This document shows, piece by piece, positions 15,279 through 23,200 of a DNA stretch of 40,218 bases (the first letter of the stretch is position 1; the number at the start of each line of letters is the position of its first letter). The notes beneath the pieces are model-generated. The model was not told where the DNA came from, searched no databases, and saw only the letters and a program-made list of their open reading frames with translations. The position numbers and the translations under genes were made by a program. This DNA is from Ruminiclostridium sp. (GTDB lineage Bacteria; Bacillota; Clostridia; Oscillospirales; Ruminococcaceae), in NCBI GenBank assembly GCA_017941355.1, contig JAGAWN010000158.1:1-40218 (forward strand), read 5' to 3'.

Positions 15279-16904
15279 TTAGCCGAGGAGCTGGAGAACG
15301 CCCTGAGGCTGCTGGTTAGCCTGTGCGAGCATAGACTGAGAAGCCTGCTGCAGAATGTTGCTCTTTGTGTACTTGATCATTTCAGCTGCCATATCAGTAT
15401 CTCTGATCTGAGACTCGGATGCTGTCATGTTCTCGTTAGCTGTGTTCAACGAGTTAACTGTGTGTTCAAGTCTGTTCTGAACTGCACCGAGCTTAGCTCT
15501 CTGTGTAGAAACAGTCTTGATAGCGTCGTCGAGCTTGTTGATAGCGTTGTTAGCGCCGTCCTGAGTTGCAACAGATACGTTAGCTATGCCAAGAGCATTT
15601 GCGCCCATGTTACCAACATTAACGGTAAGTCTCTGATCTTCAACGCCGTTTGCTCCGATCTGGAAAGTAAGACCTTCGCCAGTAGAAGCAACAAACTCCT
15701 TACCTACACCTGCGCCGCTGGCCATTGTTGCCTTCAGGCCTGCTGCAGTCTGGTTGGCATAAAGCTTGGTATCTCCATCGGGAGCATCTGCGTCAGAAAG
15801 TTCAACAGAGTAGTCAAGACCTTCCTTAGCAAGCAGCTTCTCGATATCGCTTTCGGAGTACTCTGTACCTGTAGAAAGATGTAAAGTATACTTACCAGTC
15901 TTCGTGTAATCGCTTGTTTCTGCTGTGGTGGTCTGTACGTTTTCTTTTCCTGCTGCTACGTCAAATGCCAATGTTATCTCACGAGTGTCTGCGCCATATG
16001 AATTCGATGTGAACTTAATCTTATCCGCATAAGAAACATTGCCTTGGGTGGCTGTCTTATCTGCAGAAATTTTACCAAGATCAACTTCATTAGAAACCGC
16101 TCTTACACCGCCAACAGTACCGGTAGCATCTGTTCTCGCAGTGCCGGCTGCTTTTGTAACTCCATTGCCAAGCTGAATCTGAAGACTAGGAGTACCACTC
16201 TGACCAGTCTTAGATGTGCTTGCGCCCTTTACGAGATCATCGATCTGTTCCTGAGTATAGGTCTGACCCGATGTGAGGTTAAGAGTTAAGGTCTTTCCAT
16301 CTGCACTCCATGCAGCGTTTTCGCCGCCTTTTCCGGATGCTGCAGTTGTTGAAACGACCTTCACACCTTCAATGTCTGAAGTTATAGTCGTACCAGCCTG
16401 GAATAAATTATCACTTCCAGTAGTGACTACCGAACCGTACTTTGCGCCGTACTCACCGGCAGCACCACTTGCGCCGTCCAGAGAACCGTCGAGAAGCTTC
16501 ATCTCGTTGTACTCTGTGGACTCAGCTATTCTGTCAACCTCAGCCTTGAGAGCGTCAACTTCGTACTGGATCTGCTCACGGTCTTCGTCTGTGTAAGTAC
16601 CGTTTGCGGACTGTACGGAAAGCTCTCGCATTCTCTGCATAATATCTTCTGTTTCCTGAAGACCGCCTTCAGCTGTCTGAATGAGCGAGATAGCGTCGTT
16701 AGCGTTAGCAGAAGCCTGTGTAAGGCCGCGGATCTGAGATCTCATCTTTTCGGAGATCGCGAGACCTGCTGCGTTATCAGCTGCACGGTTGATGTTGTAA
16801 CCTGTGGAGAGCTTTTCAGTCTGCTTCTTGAGACCTGCTACGTTCTTACGCATAGCCTCGTTTGCGTTCATTGCGCTAATGTTGTGCTGTACTACCATTC
16901 CCAT
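15279..16904 (-). CDS. fliC: Flagellin
   Basis: The flagellar filament subunit, 541 residues. Conserved N-terminal D0/D1 (1-145): VQHNISAMNANEAMRKNVAG, YNINRAADNAAGLAISEKM, and IMQRMRELSVQSANGTYTDE, the D1 helix recognised by TLR5 in related flagellins. Conserved C-terminal D1/D0 (about 435-541) ends ASQSMLAQANQQPQGVLQLL. The central 290 residues are surface-exposed and rich in S/T/G, so offer many O-glycosylation sites. They contain two copies of a module (LTSGQTYTQEQIDDLV near 208 and LSTGTEYSESDIEKLL near 341). ATG 16904 has AAGGAGGAAC upstream. No chaperone or second flagellin is in the window. Confidence 0.97.
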   Translation of the reverse strand: MGMVVQHNISAMNANEAMRKNVAGLKKQTEKLSTGYNINRAADNAAGLAISEKMRSQIRGLTQASANANDAISLIQTAEGGLQETEDIMQRMRELSVQSANGTYTDEDREQIQYEVDALKAEVDRIAESTEYNEMKLLDGSLDGASGAAGEYGAKYGSVVTTGSDNLFQAGTTITSDIEGVKVVSTTAASGKGGENAAWSADGKTLTLNLTSGQTYTQEQIDDLVKGASTSKTGQSGTPSLQIQLGNGVTKAAGTARTDATGTVGGVRAVSNEVDLGKISADKTATQGNVSYADKIKFTSNSYGADTREITLAFDVAAGKENVQTTTAETSDYTKTGKYTLHLSTGTEYSESDIEKLLAKEGLDYSVELSDADAPDGDTKLYANQTAAGLKATMASGAGVGKEFVASTGEGLTFQIGANGVEDQRLTVNVGNMGANALGIANVSVATQDGANNAINKLDDAIKTVSTQRAKLGAVQNRLEHTVNSLNTANENMTASESQIRDTDMAAEMIKYTKSNILQQASQSMLAQANQQPQGVLQLLG

Positions 16905-17025
16905 AATTGTTCCTCCTTGATTTTCCGAACATAGCTCTTGGGGGAGTCATGCTCTACTCGCCATAATTCCTTTACAGCGAGTCCGTTTGGTTTTGTTCGT
17001 ACTCTTTTAGTACATTAGAGGAAAA

Positions 17026-17055
17026 ATTATACATATTTTTGTGCAGTTTCTACAA
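17026..17055 (-). promoter_or_regulatory. SigmaA-like flagellin promoter
   Basis: On the minus strand TTGTAG (17050-17055) lies 18 bases before TATAAT (17026-17031). Transcription would start near 17019, about 100 nt before the flagellin ATG, giving a leader with two hairpins: GTACT with AGTAC, and ACTCGC with GCGAGT. No sigma28 motif was found in flagellin's own orientation, which is unusual for a flagellin gene. Confidence 0.5.
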
Positions 17056-17098
17056 CAAGAAGCTCTTACAATTGTAGGAGATAAACAAAGTTGTAGAA
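17048..17098. promoter_or_regulatory. Operator-like CTACAA/TTGTAG repeat array
   Basis: Three related elements lie in 51 bases: TTCTACAAC (17048-17056), the palindrome TACAATTGTA (17067-17076) and GTTGTAGAA (17090-17098). The outer two form a perfect 9-bp inverted repeat. The left element overlaps the flagellin -35. The spacing from the first to the centre and from the centre to the third is similar, as in a cooperative repressor or activator site. The protein that binds is unknown. Confidence 0.5.
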
Positions 17099-17114
17099 TT
17101 TTTTAATTTTACGC

Positions 17115-17141
17115 TAAAGTTTTTTCAAATCCTGCCGATAA
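17115..17141 (+). promoter_or_regulatory. Sigma28 (SigD) promoter pointing away from flagellin
   Basis: TAAA (17115-17118), a 15-base spacer, then GCCGATAA (17134-17141). This equals the Gram-positive SigD consensus, and it is oriented rightwards. Transcription would start near 17149. No plus-strand gene follows; an intrinsic terminator ends at 17311. Confidence 0.7.
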
Positions 17142-17148
17142 GATTTAT

Positions 17149-17311
17149 GTAAGCGGCAGAACAAAGGTTGCGCATAAACAAATCCCTTTGTTATCGCAGG
17201 AATAGCTAACTTGTGAGAGCCGCGGACACCAAAACACAAATCACAGATCATTATTCAAAGTTTGTACTATAAGATTAGAGAGTGCGCAACCAAGCGGGTT
17301 GTGCTTTTTTT
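17149..17311 (+). ncRNA. Candidate sigma28-dependent small RNA (about 160 nt)
   Basis: The interval between the sigma28 promoter and the intrinsic terminator has no credible ORF. GGTTGCGCA (17166-17174) is perfectly complementary to TGCGCAACC (17283-17291), which is the left arm of the terminator. The 5' and 3' parts can therefore pair, either closing the RNA or acting as an antiterminator. AACAAAGG (17160-17167) can instead pair with CCTTTGTT (17185-17192), competing for two of the same bases. It may be a flagellar-regulon sRNA, or an attenuator leader whose gene was separated by insertion of the integrase element. Confidence 0.45.
17284..17311 (+). terminator. Intrinsic terminator of the sigma28 transcript
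   Basis: GCGCAACC (17284-17291) pairs with GGTTGTGC (17297-17304) around a 5-base loop, one G-U pair included, followed by T7. It is oriented to the right; on the minus strand no T-run follows, so it does not serve the integrase. Confidence 0.85.
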
Positions 17312-17331
17312 ACGTCCAATTGACGCTCATT

Positions 17332-18501
17332 CTACGAGCAATCCCGGACCAGCTTCCCCATTTCGGAGATGAGGGAATTGGGGTCAACGTGGACATAATA
17401 ATCGGCAGTCGTCTTGAAGCTCGCATGACCGATGATGTGCTGCAAGCGCTCCGGTCGCATTCCCGCTGCCACCGACAATGACGCGAAGGTGTGTCGGGTG
17501 CTGTGCGGCGTGAGGTGCTTGTCGGTGTGAAATACCACCGCGCACTTCTCGTCGATGTGAGCGTCCACCATTCCGAGCTTTATCAGAGTTGCGTAGAAGA
17601 CTTTTGACCGGAATGTATGGACTGTCATCGGGAACAGCCGACTGCCCGGGAATGCGTTTCTCAGCCAAGATGCAACAAAGCCCTTTATCTCCGGAATGTT
17701 CGTTGGGAACGGCACGATCCTGTCCTTTCCGGCTTCGGTCTTGATGCCTCCGATGATGTAGCCTTCACTGAGATTTACGCTTTCGGTCGTGAGCGAGGTT
17801 ATCTCTCCGATTCGGAAGCCCATATATATCATCACGAGAATTGCTTGAACGCTCTTGTCGTGCGAGTTCCGCCACAACTTCGATATCTGTTCCGCCGAGA
17901 AGATCATCTTCTCGGTCTTTTCTATTTTCGGCAGCTTCACGAACTCCGCGTAGTTCTTGTTGATGAGGTCGTTCTCCATCGCGAATCGGCACAGCGCTTT
18001 TGCAAGCGTCTTGATGTTGCTCGAAACACCCGCGCCAACGTGCGCATCAACAAGTTGCTGAAAATGCACAGTCTTGACATCTTTCATCTTCATACCTGCG
18101 ATAGGCTTAAAATGCTTCCAGCTCGACTTGTAGCAATCAACGGTCTTTTTGTTGATCCGCTTGAAATGCGTGTCCGACCAAAGACTGTAAACTATTTCGA
18201 CAGTAGCATTGTAAAGTTCAGGGCATCCGAGCTTGATGAAGTTCTCAATCGCTTCTTCCGCAGCTTCAGCTGTCGGGTACGCACCGAGATATTGCCGTTT
18301 CGGCGCAGGACCGCGTGCAACAAATCCCTTTCGGTAGCGGGAATCGTATATCACCGTGCCGCTGCCGTGGTCACGCTTGCGGTGGGGAGGCTCGTCCGAA
18401 AACTGTCCCTTTGTACCACAATAACAACAGAAAACCGCATCAACAGGCACCTTTTTACCGCAATTTGTACAGTATTTGTACTGCATTTTCTCGTCATTCA
18501 T
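17332..18501 (-). CDS. Tyrosine integrase with an N-terminal zinc ribbon
   Basis: This 389-residue site-specific recombinase begins with a zinc ribbon of two CxxC pairs (CTNCGKK and CCYCGTK, residues 11-30), unusual for this family. Residues about 60-90 form an AP2-like/arm-binding DNA domain (FVARGPAPKRQYLGAYPTAE). A SAM-like core-binding domain occupies about 95-185. The catalytic domain carries Arg near 230 (MGFRIGEI), Lys in TEAGKDR, His-x-x-Arg in HSTRHTF near 335, His in HIIGHASF and the nucleophile in TTADYYVH near 367. All catalytic residues are present. ATG 18501 has GGAGG seven to eight bases upstream. Its 3' end lies 20 bases from the sigma28 terminator, so an attachment site may lie in that gap. 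Confidence 0.93.
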   Translation of the reverse strand: MNDEKMQYKYCTNCGKKVPVDAVFCCYCGTKGQFSDEPPHRKRDHGSGTVIYDSRYRKGFVARGPAPKRQYLGAYPTAEAAEEAIENFIKLGCPELYNATVEIVYSLWSDTHFKRINKKTVDCYKSSWKHFKPIAGMKMKDVKTVHFQQLVDAHVGAGVSSNIKTLAKALCRFAMENDLINKNYAEFVKLPKIEKTEKMIFSAEQISKLWRNSHDKSVQAILVMIYMGFRIGEITSLTTESVNLSEGYIIGGIKTEAGKDRIVPFPTNIPEIKGFVASWLRNAFPGSRLFPMTVHTFRSKVFYATLIKLGMVDAHIDEKCAVVFHTDKHLTPHSTRHTFASLSVAAGMRPERLQHIIGHASFKTTADYYVHVDPNSLISEMGKLVRDCS

Positions 18502-18559
18502 TTTGATACCTCCGTGTCAGACAAATCCATATATAAAGTATGGATTTTGTCATTCCTCC

Positions 18560-18588
18560 TTGAAAAAATCAGACATGTGTGGTATAAT
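18560..18588 (+). promoter_or_regulatory. SigmaA promoter between the two integrases, facing the second integrase antisense
   Basis: TTGAAA (18560-18565), a 17-base spacer and TATAAT (18583-18588). The RNA would start near 18596, pass AAGGATT-ATG with a four-codon MYR-stop frame, then the left copy of the 20-bp inverted repeat, and continue antisense to the second integrase. An imperfect 12-bp inverted repeat (18520-18531 with 18539-18551) lies just upstream. Confidence 0.55.
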
Positions 18589-18635
18589 ATCAAAAATCAC
18601 AAACAATTGCAAGGATTATTTATGTATCGTTAGGA

Positions 18636-18655
18636 TTTCGCAAAATAGTTCATTT
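18636..18655 (+). repeat. Left copy of a perfect 20-bp inverted repeat around the second integrase
   Basis: TTTCGCAAAATAGTTCATTT; its exact reverse complement is at 19931-19950. The two copies bracket the second integrase and lie 48 and 25 bases downstream of the -10 elements of two plus-strand sigmaA promoters. It could be a recombination site, a regulatory pairing site or a duplicated gene start (both copies encode MNYFAK in one direction). Confidence 0.75.
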
Positions 18656-18737
18656 CCCGCAAAAAATCGGAAACTCGCGGCTATAGTGAGGATTTCGGTG
18701 GCTCCGAAATGACAAGAAGATTACCAAAATTTGACGG

Positions 18738-19817
18738 TCACGCCGCCCACTTGACCATGTCCATACAAGCGCGTTTACGGTCGAGGGAGCTGTGAACGTA
18801 GCGGTTCAGCGTGATCTCGACGGAGCTGTGACCGAGAATTTCGGACAGCGTTTTAACATCGAATCCGAGAGCGATGCAATTGGTTGCAAAAGCGTGGCGC
18901 AGGCTGTGAAAGTGTACTGACGGTAAATTTGCTTTTTTCAGCACGGATGCAAATCTGTACTGCATGGTGCGCGGCTCAACGGGACTTAACTTGCTGGAAA
19001 GAATATATTTGTCGGCACTATCCTTGAACTTTTCGAGCATGGAGACAAGACATTCGGGAATTGGAATAACACGCACGGAGCTTGCGCTTTTCGGCTCCGT
19101 TATGACAAGTTTTGTTGCATTTTTACCGTCGTAGCTTTTTATGCGCTGAACGGTCTTTCTTACGGTTATGGTGCGGTTTGCGAGGTCTATGTCCTTCCAT
19201 TGAAGCGCGCATAGTTCGCCGATACGGATACCGATATGTAGCGACAGCGCGATACCGAGCGCGTTCAGGTCAAAGTCTCCGTTCAGATATGCCATAAGCC
19301 GCGACTGTTCGGACTTTGACAGCACTGCGATCTCAGGCTTTGTGCGCTTCGGCATAACAATACCTTCAAGGCAGTTATTGACACCATAAACTCGGCTGGC
19401 ATAGCGATACACGGATTTCAACAGCACGATAATGTCGCTGACATAACGCGCCGAAAGCCCCGATTTCAGCTTACTTTCGATAAATTGGTAAACATCATTC
19501 GCTTTCAGCAAACAACATTTCATATTACCGAACGCCGGAATTATGTGCTTTTCAGCTTTCATTCTGTAATTAACCTCGCTTGATTCTTTCAAGCGAGGCT
19601 TTATTACAGTTATGTACTCCATTGTCAGCTCTTTGACGGTCATTTCCGTTAAATCCGCCGAAACGGTGTCAGGCTCGCGTGCCGCAAGCATCTTAAATTC
19701 CGCTTCTTCCGCGGAGCTGCCGTAAAACGAGCGATAGCGCCGTTTACCGTTTTCGTCCTTGCCGAGCAGCACACGCGCTTCGTAACGCCCGTCCTTTCGT
19801 CTGTAAATATTTTTCAT
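18738..19817 (-). CDS. Tyrosine integrase of the right-hand element
   Basis: This 359-residue phage/ICE-type integrase has an N-terminal AP2-like arm-binding domain (YEARVLLGKDENGKRRYRSF, residues 12-32) and a core-binding SAM-like domain (60-160). The catalytic domain has Arg near 197 (IGIRIGELCAL), Lys in TEPKSASS, HSLRHAF near 304, LGHSS near 325 and the nucleophile tyrosine in LNRYVH near 336. All are present, so it should be active. ATG 19817 has AAAGGAGAAGATTGA upstream and a TATAAT at 19847-19852. It lies at the end of the right-hand ICE module on the same strand, as expected for that element's integrase. It is only distantly related to the preceding zinc-ribbon integrase. Confidence 0.93.
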   Translation of the reverse strand: MKNIYRRKDGRYEARVLLGKDENGKRRYRSFYGSSAEEAEFKMLAAREPDTVSADLTEMTVKELTMEYITVIKPRLKESSEVNYRMKAEKHIIPAFGNMKCCLLKANDVYQFIESKLKSGLSARYVSDIIVLLKSVYRYASRVYGVNNCLEGIVMPKRTKPEIAVLSKSEQSRLMAYLNGDFDLNALGIALSLHIGIRIGELCALQWKDIDLANRTITVRKTVQRIKSYDGKNATKLVITEPKSASSVRVIPIPECLVSMLEKFKDSADKYILSSKLSPVEPRTMQYRFASVLKKANLPSVHFHSLRHAFATNCIALGFDVKTLSEILGHSSVEITLNRYVHSSLDRKRACMDMVKWAA

Positions 19818-19877
19818 TCAATCTTCTCCTTTGTTATTTCCGACAAATTATACTGCCGTTTTTCTACGAATCGGATA

Positions 19878-19906
19878 TTGAAAATCCGCGCAATTTTTGC
19901 TATAAT
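19878..19906 (+). promoter_or_regulatory. SigmaA promoter facing the right-hand element
   Basis: TTGAAA (19878-19883), a 17-base spacer and TATAAT (19901-19906), oriented rightwards and divergent from the second integrase. Its transcript would contain the right copy of the 20-bp repeat, a possible 30-codon ORF and the 13-bp palindrome, then run antisense to the element's main operon. Confidence 0.55.
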
Positions 19907-19930
19907 AATTGCAGTTGATATTGTATCATA

Positions 19931-19950
19931 AAATGAACTATTTTGCGAAA
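19931..19950 (-). repeat. Right copy of the 20-bp inverted repeat
   Basis: AAATGAACTATTTTGCGAAA, the exact reverse complement of 18636-18655; the identity stops sharply on both sides. Confidence 0.75.
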
Positions 19951-20025
19951 GTCGATGTGAGCTTATGCTTTGAAAATCGGCTTTTTAATTTTTTCGGCGG
20001 CAAGTGCGAGCACTTGCCGCCGTGA
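19933..20025 (+). CDS. Possible 30-aa ORF downstream of the plus-strand promoter
   Basis: ATG 19933 opens a 30-codon frame starting MNYFAKVDVS, ending TGA at 20023-20025 inside the palindrome. It is in the right place relative to the sigmaA promoter but has no ribosome site, so translation is doubtful. Confidence 0.2.
   Translation: MNYFAKVDVSLCFENRLFNFFGGKCEHLPP
19995..20022. repeat. Perfect 13-bp palindromic arms with 2-bp centre
   Basis: CGGCGGCAAGTGC (19995-20007), GA, then GCACTTGCCGCCG (20010-20022). It is just past the 3' end of the element's last operon gene. On the minus strand A-rich, not T-rich, sequence follows, so it is not a standard terminator for that operon. It may be a transcription barrier, a protein-binding palindrome or a recombination site. 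Confidence 0.7.
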
Positions 20026-20037
20026 CGGTAATTCCCG

Positions 20038-20268
20038 TTATAACATCTCCGCTTCACCACCAAACCCGGTACCCGACCTCATTTCATACGCATAATCGAA
20101 GCTTGCATCTTTTAGCTTGATGATAAGTCCGGCGATAGTGCTGAAAAGTGATGAACTCACGGGAACTCTCCCGACCATATCACTGAGCACGGTCAATGCT
20201 TCCTGTCTGCTCTTGCAACCCAGTGACTGCAAAAGCACCCGTTCTTCTATTGTAAGTATGCTGTTCAT
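20038..20268 (-). CDS. Small element protein, possibly transposon-transfer-assisting family
   Basis: This 76-residue protein has the layout L-T-I/V-E-E near the N-terminus, an S-R-x-A-L helix, a mid helix ending in KLKD and then F, with a C-terminal FGGE. That resembles the small transposon-transfer assisting proteins found at the ends of clostridial conjugative elements, but the resemblance is by pattern only. ATG 20268 follows TAAGGAGG; that TAA is the stop of the upstream polyprotein gene, so the two are coupled. It is the last gene of the right-hand operon before the palindrome and the integrases. Confidence 0.5.
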   Translation of the reverse strand: MNSILTIEERVLLQSLGCKSRQEALTVLSDMVGRVPVSSSLFSTIAGLIIKLKDASFDYAYEMRSGTGFGGEAEML

Positions 20269-20280
20269 ATATTTACCTCC

Positions 20281-23200
20281 TTATAGCTTCATTTTTTTGC
20301 TGCTTACAAGCTTGTCCTGCTTTGGTGCTTCGGCAGAAGGCTGCGCATGACCTTTATCGCGCTTTTCAACTACTTCTGCCACACGAGCATCGGTTGACAT
20401 ATACAGAGCTTCTTTGAGTACAGCGCTCTCGATTCCAAGACGTTCACCTTTCTTGAATATATTATCCACACTTTCGGCGATTGCAGAATCAGATCTGCCG
20501 GAGAGCTCCGATACAATAGCAGGGAGATCCTTTATAAAGCGATCCTTCTCCCTCTCCGGGGGCAGAAAGTTTCCGAGAGCCTTGAAACCGACCCTGTCAA
20601 CGTAATACGCCTTTTCGTCCAAGACTATAACATCGCTGACACTTAATGAATGACCTCTGAAATCGTCGGGGCAGTCTATGTTGAATTTACGAAAAAAGTC
20701 GTCAAGCGTCTGTGCAAGCGTATTTCCGCGTATATTCAGGTCTGCGGTATTGCCCTCATAGACCTTCTCGTAAGATGAAAACTTAGGCTTTATGCCTTTC
20801 TGCAGTAATTCTTCCATAGGTCGGAAAGATATTTCAGCATTATCCTGCGAGATCCTGAGTTGATATATCTCAAAATTCGGTTTATGCTTTGCTACAGGCA
20901 TTGTTCGACGTATTTCTTCGGCTTTTTCTTGCAGCGTCTGTGGGTGAACAAGCTCCACACGGGCTTCATCTTTTCGTTCGTTATATATTTCAATCAGCGA
21001 CTTTTTAGCTTCGGCAACAGTGCTTATACCGGTTTTGACCGGCGTAACATTGCCGGTCGCGCTTATAGTGCATACCTCAAATCTGTCATGGCTGTCCATG
21101 CATACCGCATAATATTCAACCGGCTTCGGATCATTTCCCCTCATGCCGCTCTTTATCCCGTCCAGCGCAATTTTTGCTGCTTCAAGCGCGGCTTTGCCCT
21201 CCGGGGAGTATGTCTTTTCCGTAAGCATATCATATTCCTGCTTTGTCATATCTATCTGTCCGGTGCGCCCCTCGGGAGTTATGTATTTAGCATTGACCAT
21301 ATCTATTTTGTCAGCAAACTCTTTTACGCTCAGTCCGGACTTTTTCTGAACCGCGTCATATTCATATTCTTTCAGCCAACCATACCCCTCGACATGATAT
21401 TCATTAGCCGACGATTGATAAAAATGGGTTTCGGGAATACCTCTGTGGTCGTCCCGCAGCTCAACACACTCTGTAGAAAGCAGGAGCTTGTCCGCAAGAT
21501 GTGACGGTAACTGCTGTCGCTCGATCTCCGGCTGCGGCATTTTCAGTTCTTTCTCACGGTCGATAAGGCTCTCATAAAAGGCACAAAGCATAACAGGGTG
21601 TGCTTCCGTGAGGAGAGCGAGACGAGCTCTGTCGCTGTCAAAAGCATATTCACGAGCCCTTTCTTTAGCTTCGCGTGAAAACCGCAAGTCGCTGTCTTTG
21701 AGCTGCACAGTTGCGGCAATGCTGTACATAGTGCGTTCAAGCCCGAATTTTTCTTCCATATCTTTCACAAGACCTTTCAGATTCCGGGAATCATACGCAT
21801 CAAACAAATGCTCATTAAGATATTCTATACAAGCTTTTGATGCAGCAAGGCTGTCTCGCCATGCCTGCTCATTACCGCTCTGTTTTGCTTCCAAATAAGA
21901 CTGTGTGCATATCAGAACATCTTTAAGCGATCTCTGAATATCCGGTCTTTTCTCCGGAACTGCGGCTTTCGGTACTTTGGGCTTATCCGCGACAATATTA
22001 TCAGCGGCGCGATATGATGCTTTTACCTTTTCTACCGCAGCTTCATACCTCGGTACGTCTGCCTTGCTAATCCCGATATTTGTTACCGTCCCCTTATGAT
22101 AGACGGAATACTCGATTCCGTCAGCTTCAAGCTGTTTTATAACATTATCGGCATGGCGTTTTTTAAGCCCGTTGTAGTACACTTTTTCAGACTTTTCGGT
22201 GGGTGTTTTACTCGACAAATGGGTATCGGTACGCTCATGCTTATCTTTTGAAGCAGTTCTGTAGCTGTCCTTGACCTTCTGTTCTGCAGCTTCATAGAGC
22301 GAAATATCAGCCTTATTTATCGTGATAGTGGTAGTACCGTCACCCTTACGCAAACCGCTGAACCTCACTCCGTCCGCGTCAAGCTGTGCGGCTATGTTGT
22401 CAGCATGGCGGCTGTTCAATCCGGTAATATATTTGAGTTTGCTTTTTTCGCCCAGCTCTGCATACGGTGTATTGCCGATAGCATTGGGATTTGTCGGTGC
22501 TTGTTTTGTCTGAGAAGCATGGCTACGCTCCTGCTGCGGTTCGTGGCGGTCATTAGATGCCCGGTAGCTATCCTTGACTTTCCGTTCTGCGGCTTCATAG
22601 CGCGACATATCCGCTTTGTTTATTGTGATCGTAGTAGTTCCGTCGTCTTTACGCAAACCGCTGAACCTCACACCGTCCGCATCGAGCTGTGCTGCTATGT
22701 TGTCGGCATGGCGGCTGTTCAATCCGGTAATATATTTGAGTTCGCTTTTTTCGCCCAGTTCCGAATAAGGCGTATTACCGATAACATTAGGATTTTTTCC
22801 TGTGTCGGGCGGTGTCATTTTCTTATTTGCGTAAGTCATTTTGTTCTCCTTTCCCGGTGCTTTGGCAGGCTTATCAAAATCAAGTTCCGCTGCATACTGA
22901 TAGTCTGCAAGCATTATCTTAGCGTCCGGCGAAGCATTCTCAATTTGCTCACGGGAAAAAGCCGGTACACCATTGATATATACGTCTAAGTTATTATCCC
23001 ATTTTTCAAGTCCGACATCTTTTGTAACTTCTATAAGATGCTCGTCCGGTCTTACTTTCTTGATATCTTCCTCTTTATCAAGACCAAAGAATCCGTCAAA
23101 TTCCTCTATCTCATAACGTTCGTAAGCCAAACCCTCGGAATTGTCGGGATAGAGCAAATATACAGCTTCACCGCGGTCAAAGGCTTCAAGTGCGGCTTCC

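Noticed and set aside
17284-17311. This hairpin as the terminator of the first integrase
   Set aside because: The T-run is on the plus-strand side only.
16920-17330. An invertible sigma28 promoter for flagellin phase variation
   Set aside because: The sigma28 promoter is in the wrong orientation, but no inverted repeat longer than about 7 bp flanks it.
18500-18560. A minus-strand leader peptide ORF (MTKSILYIW...) overlapping the first integrase's start
   Set aside because: GGAGG is one base from the ATG, too close for good initiation.
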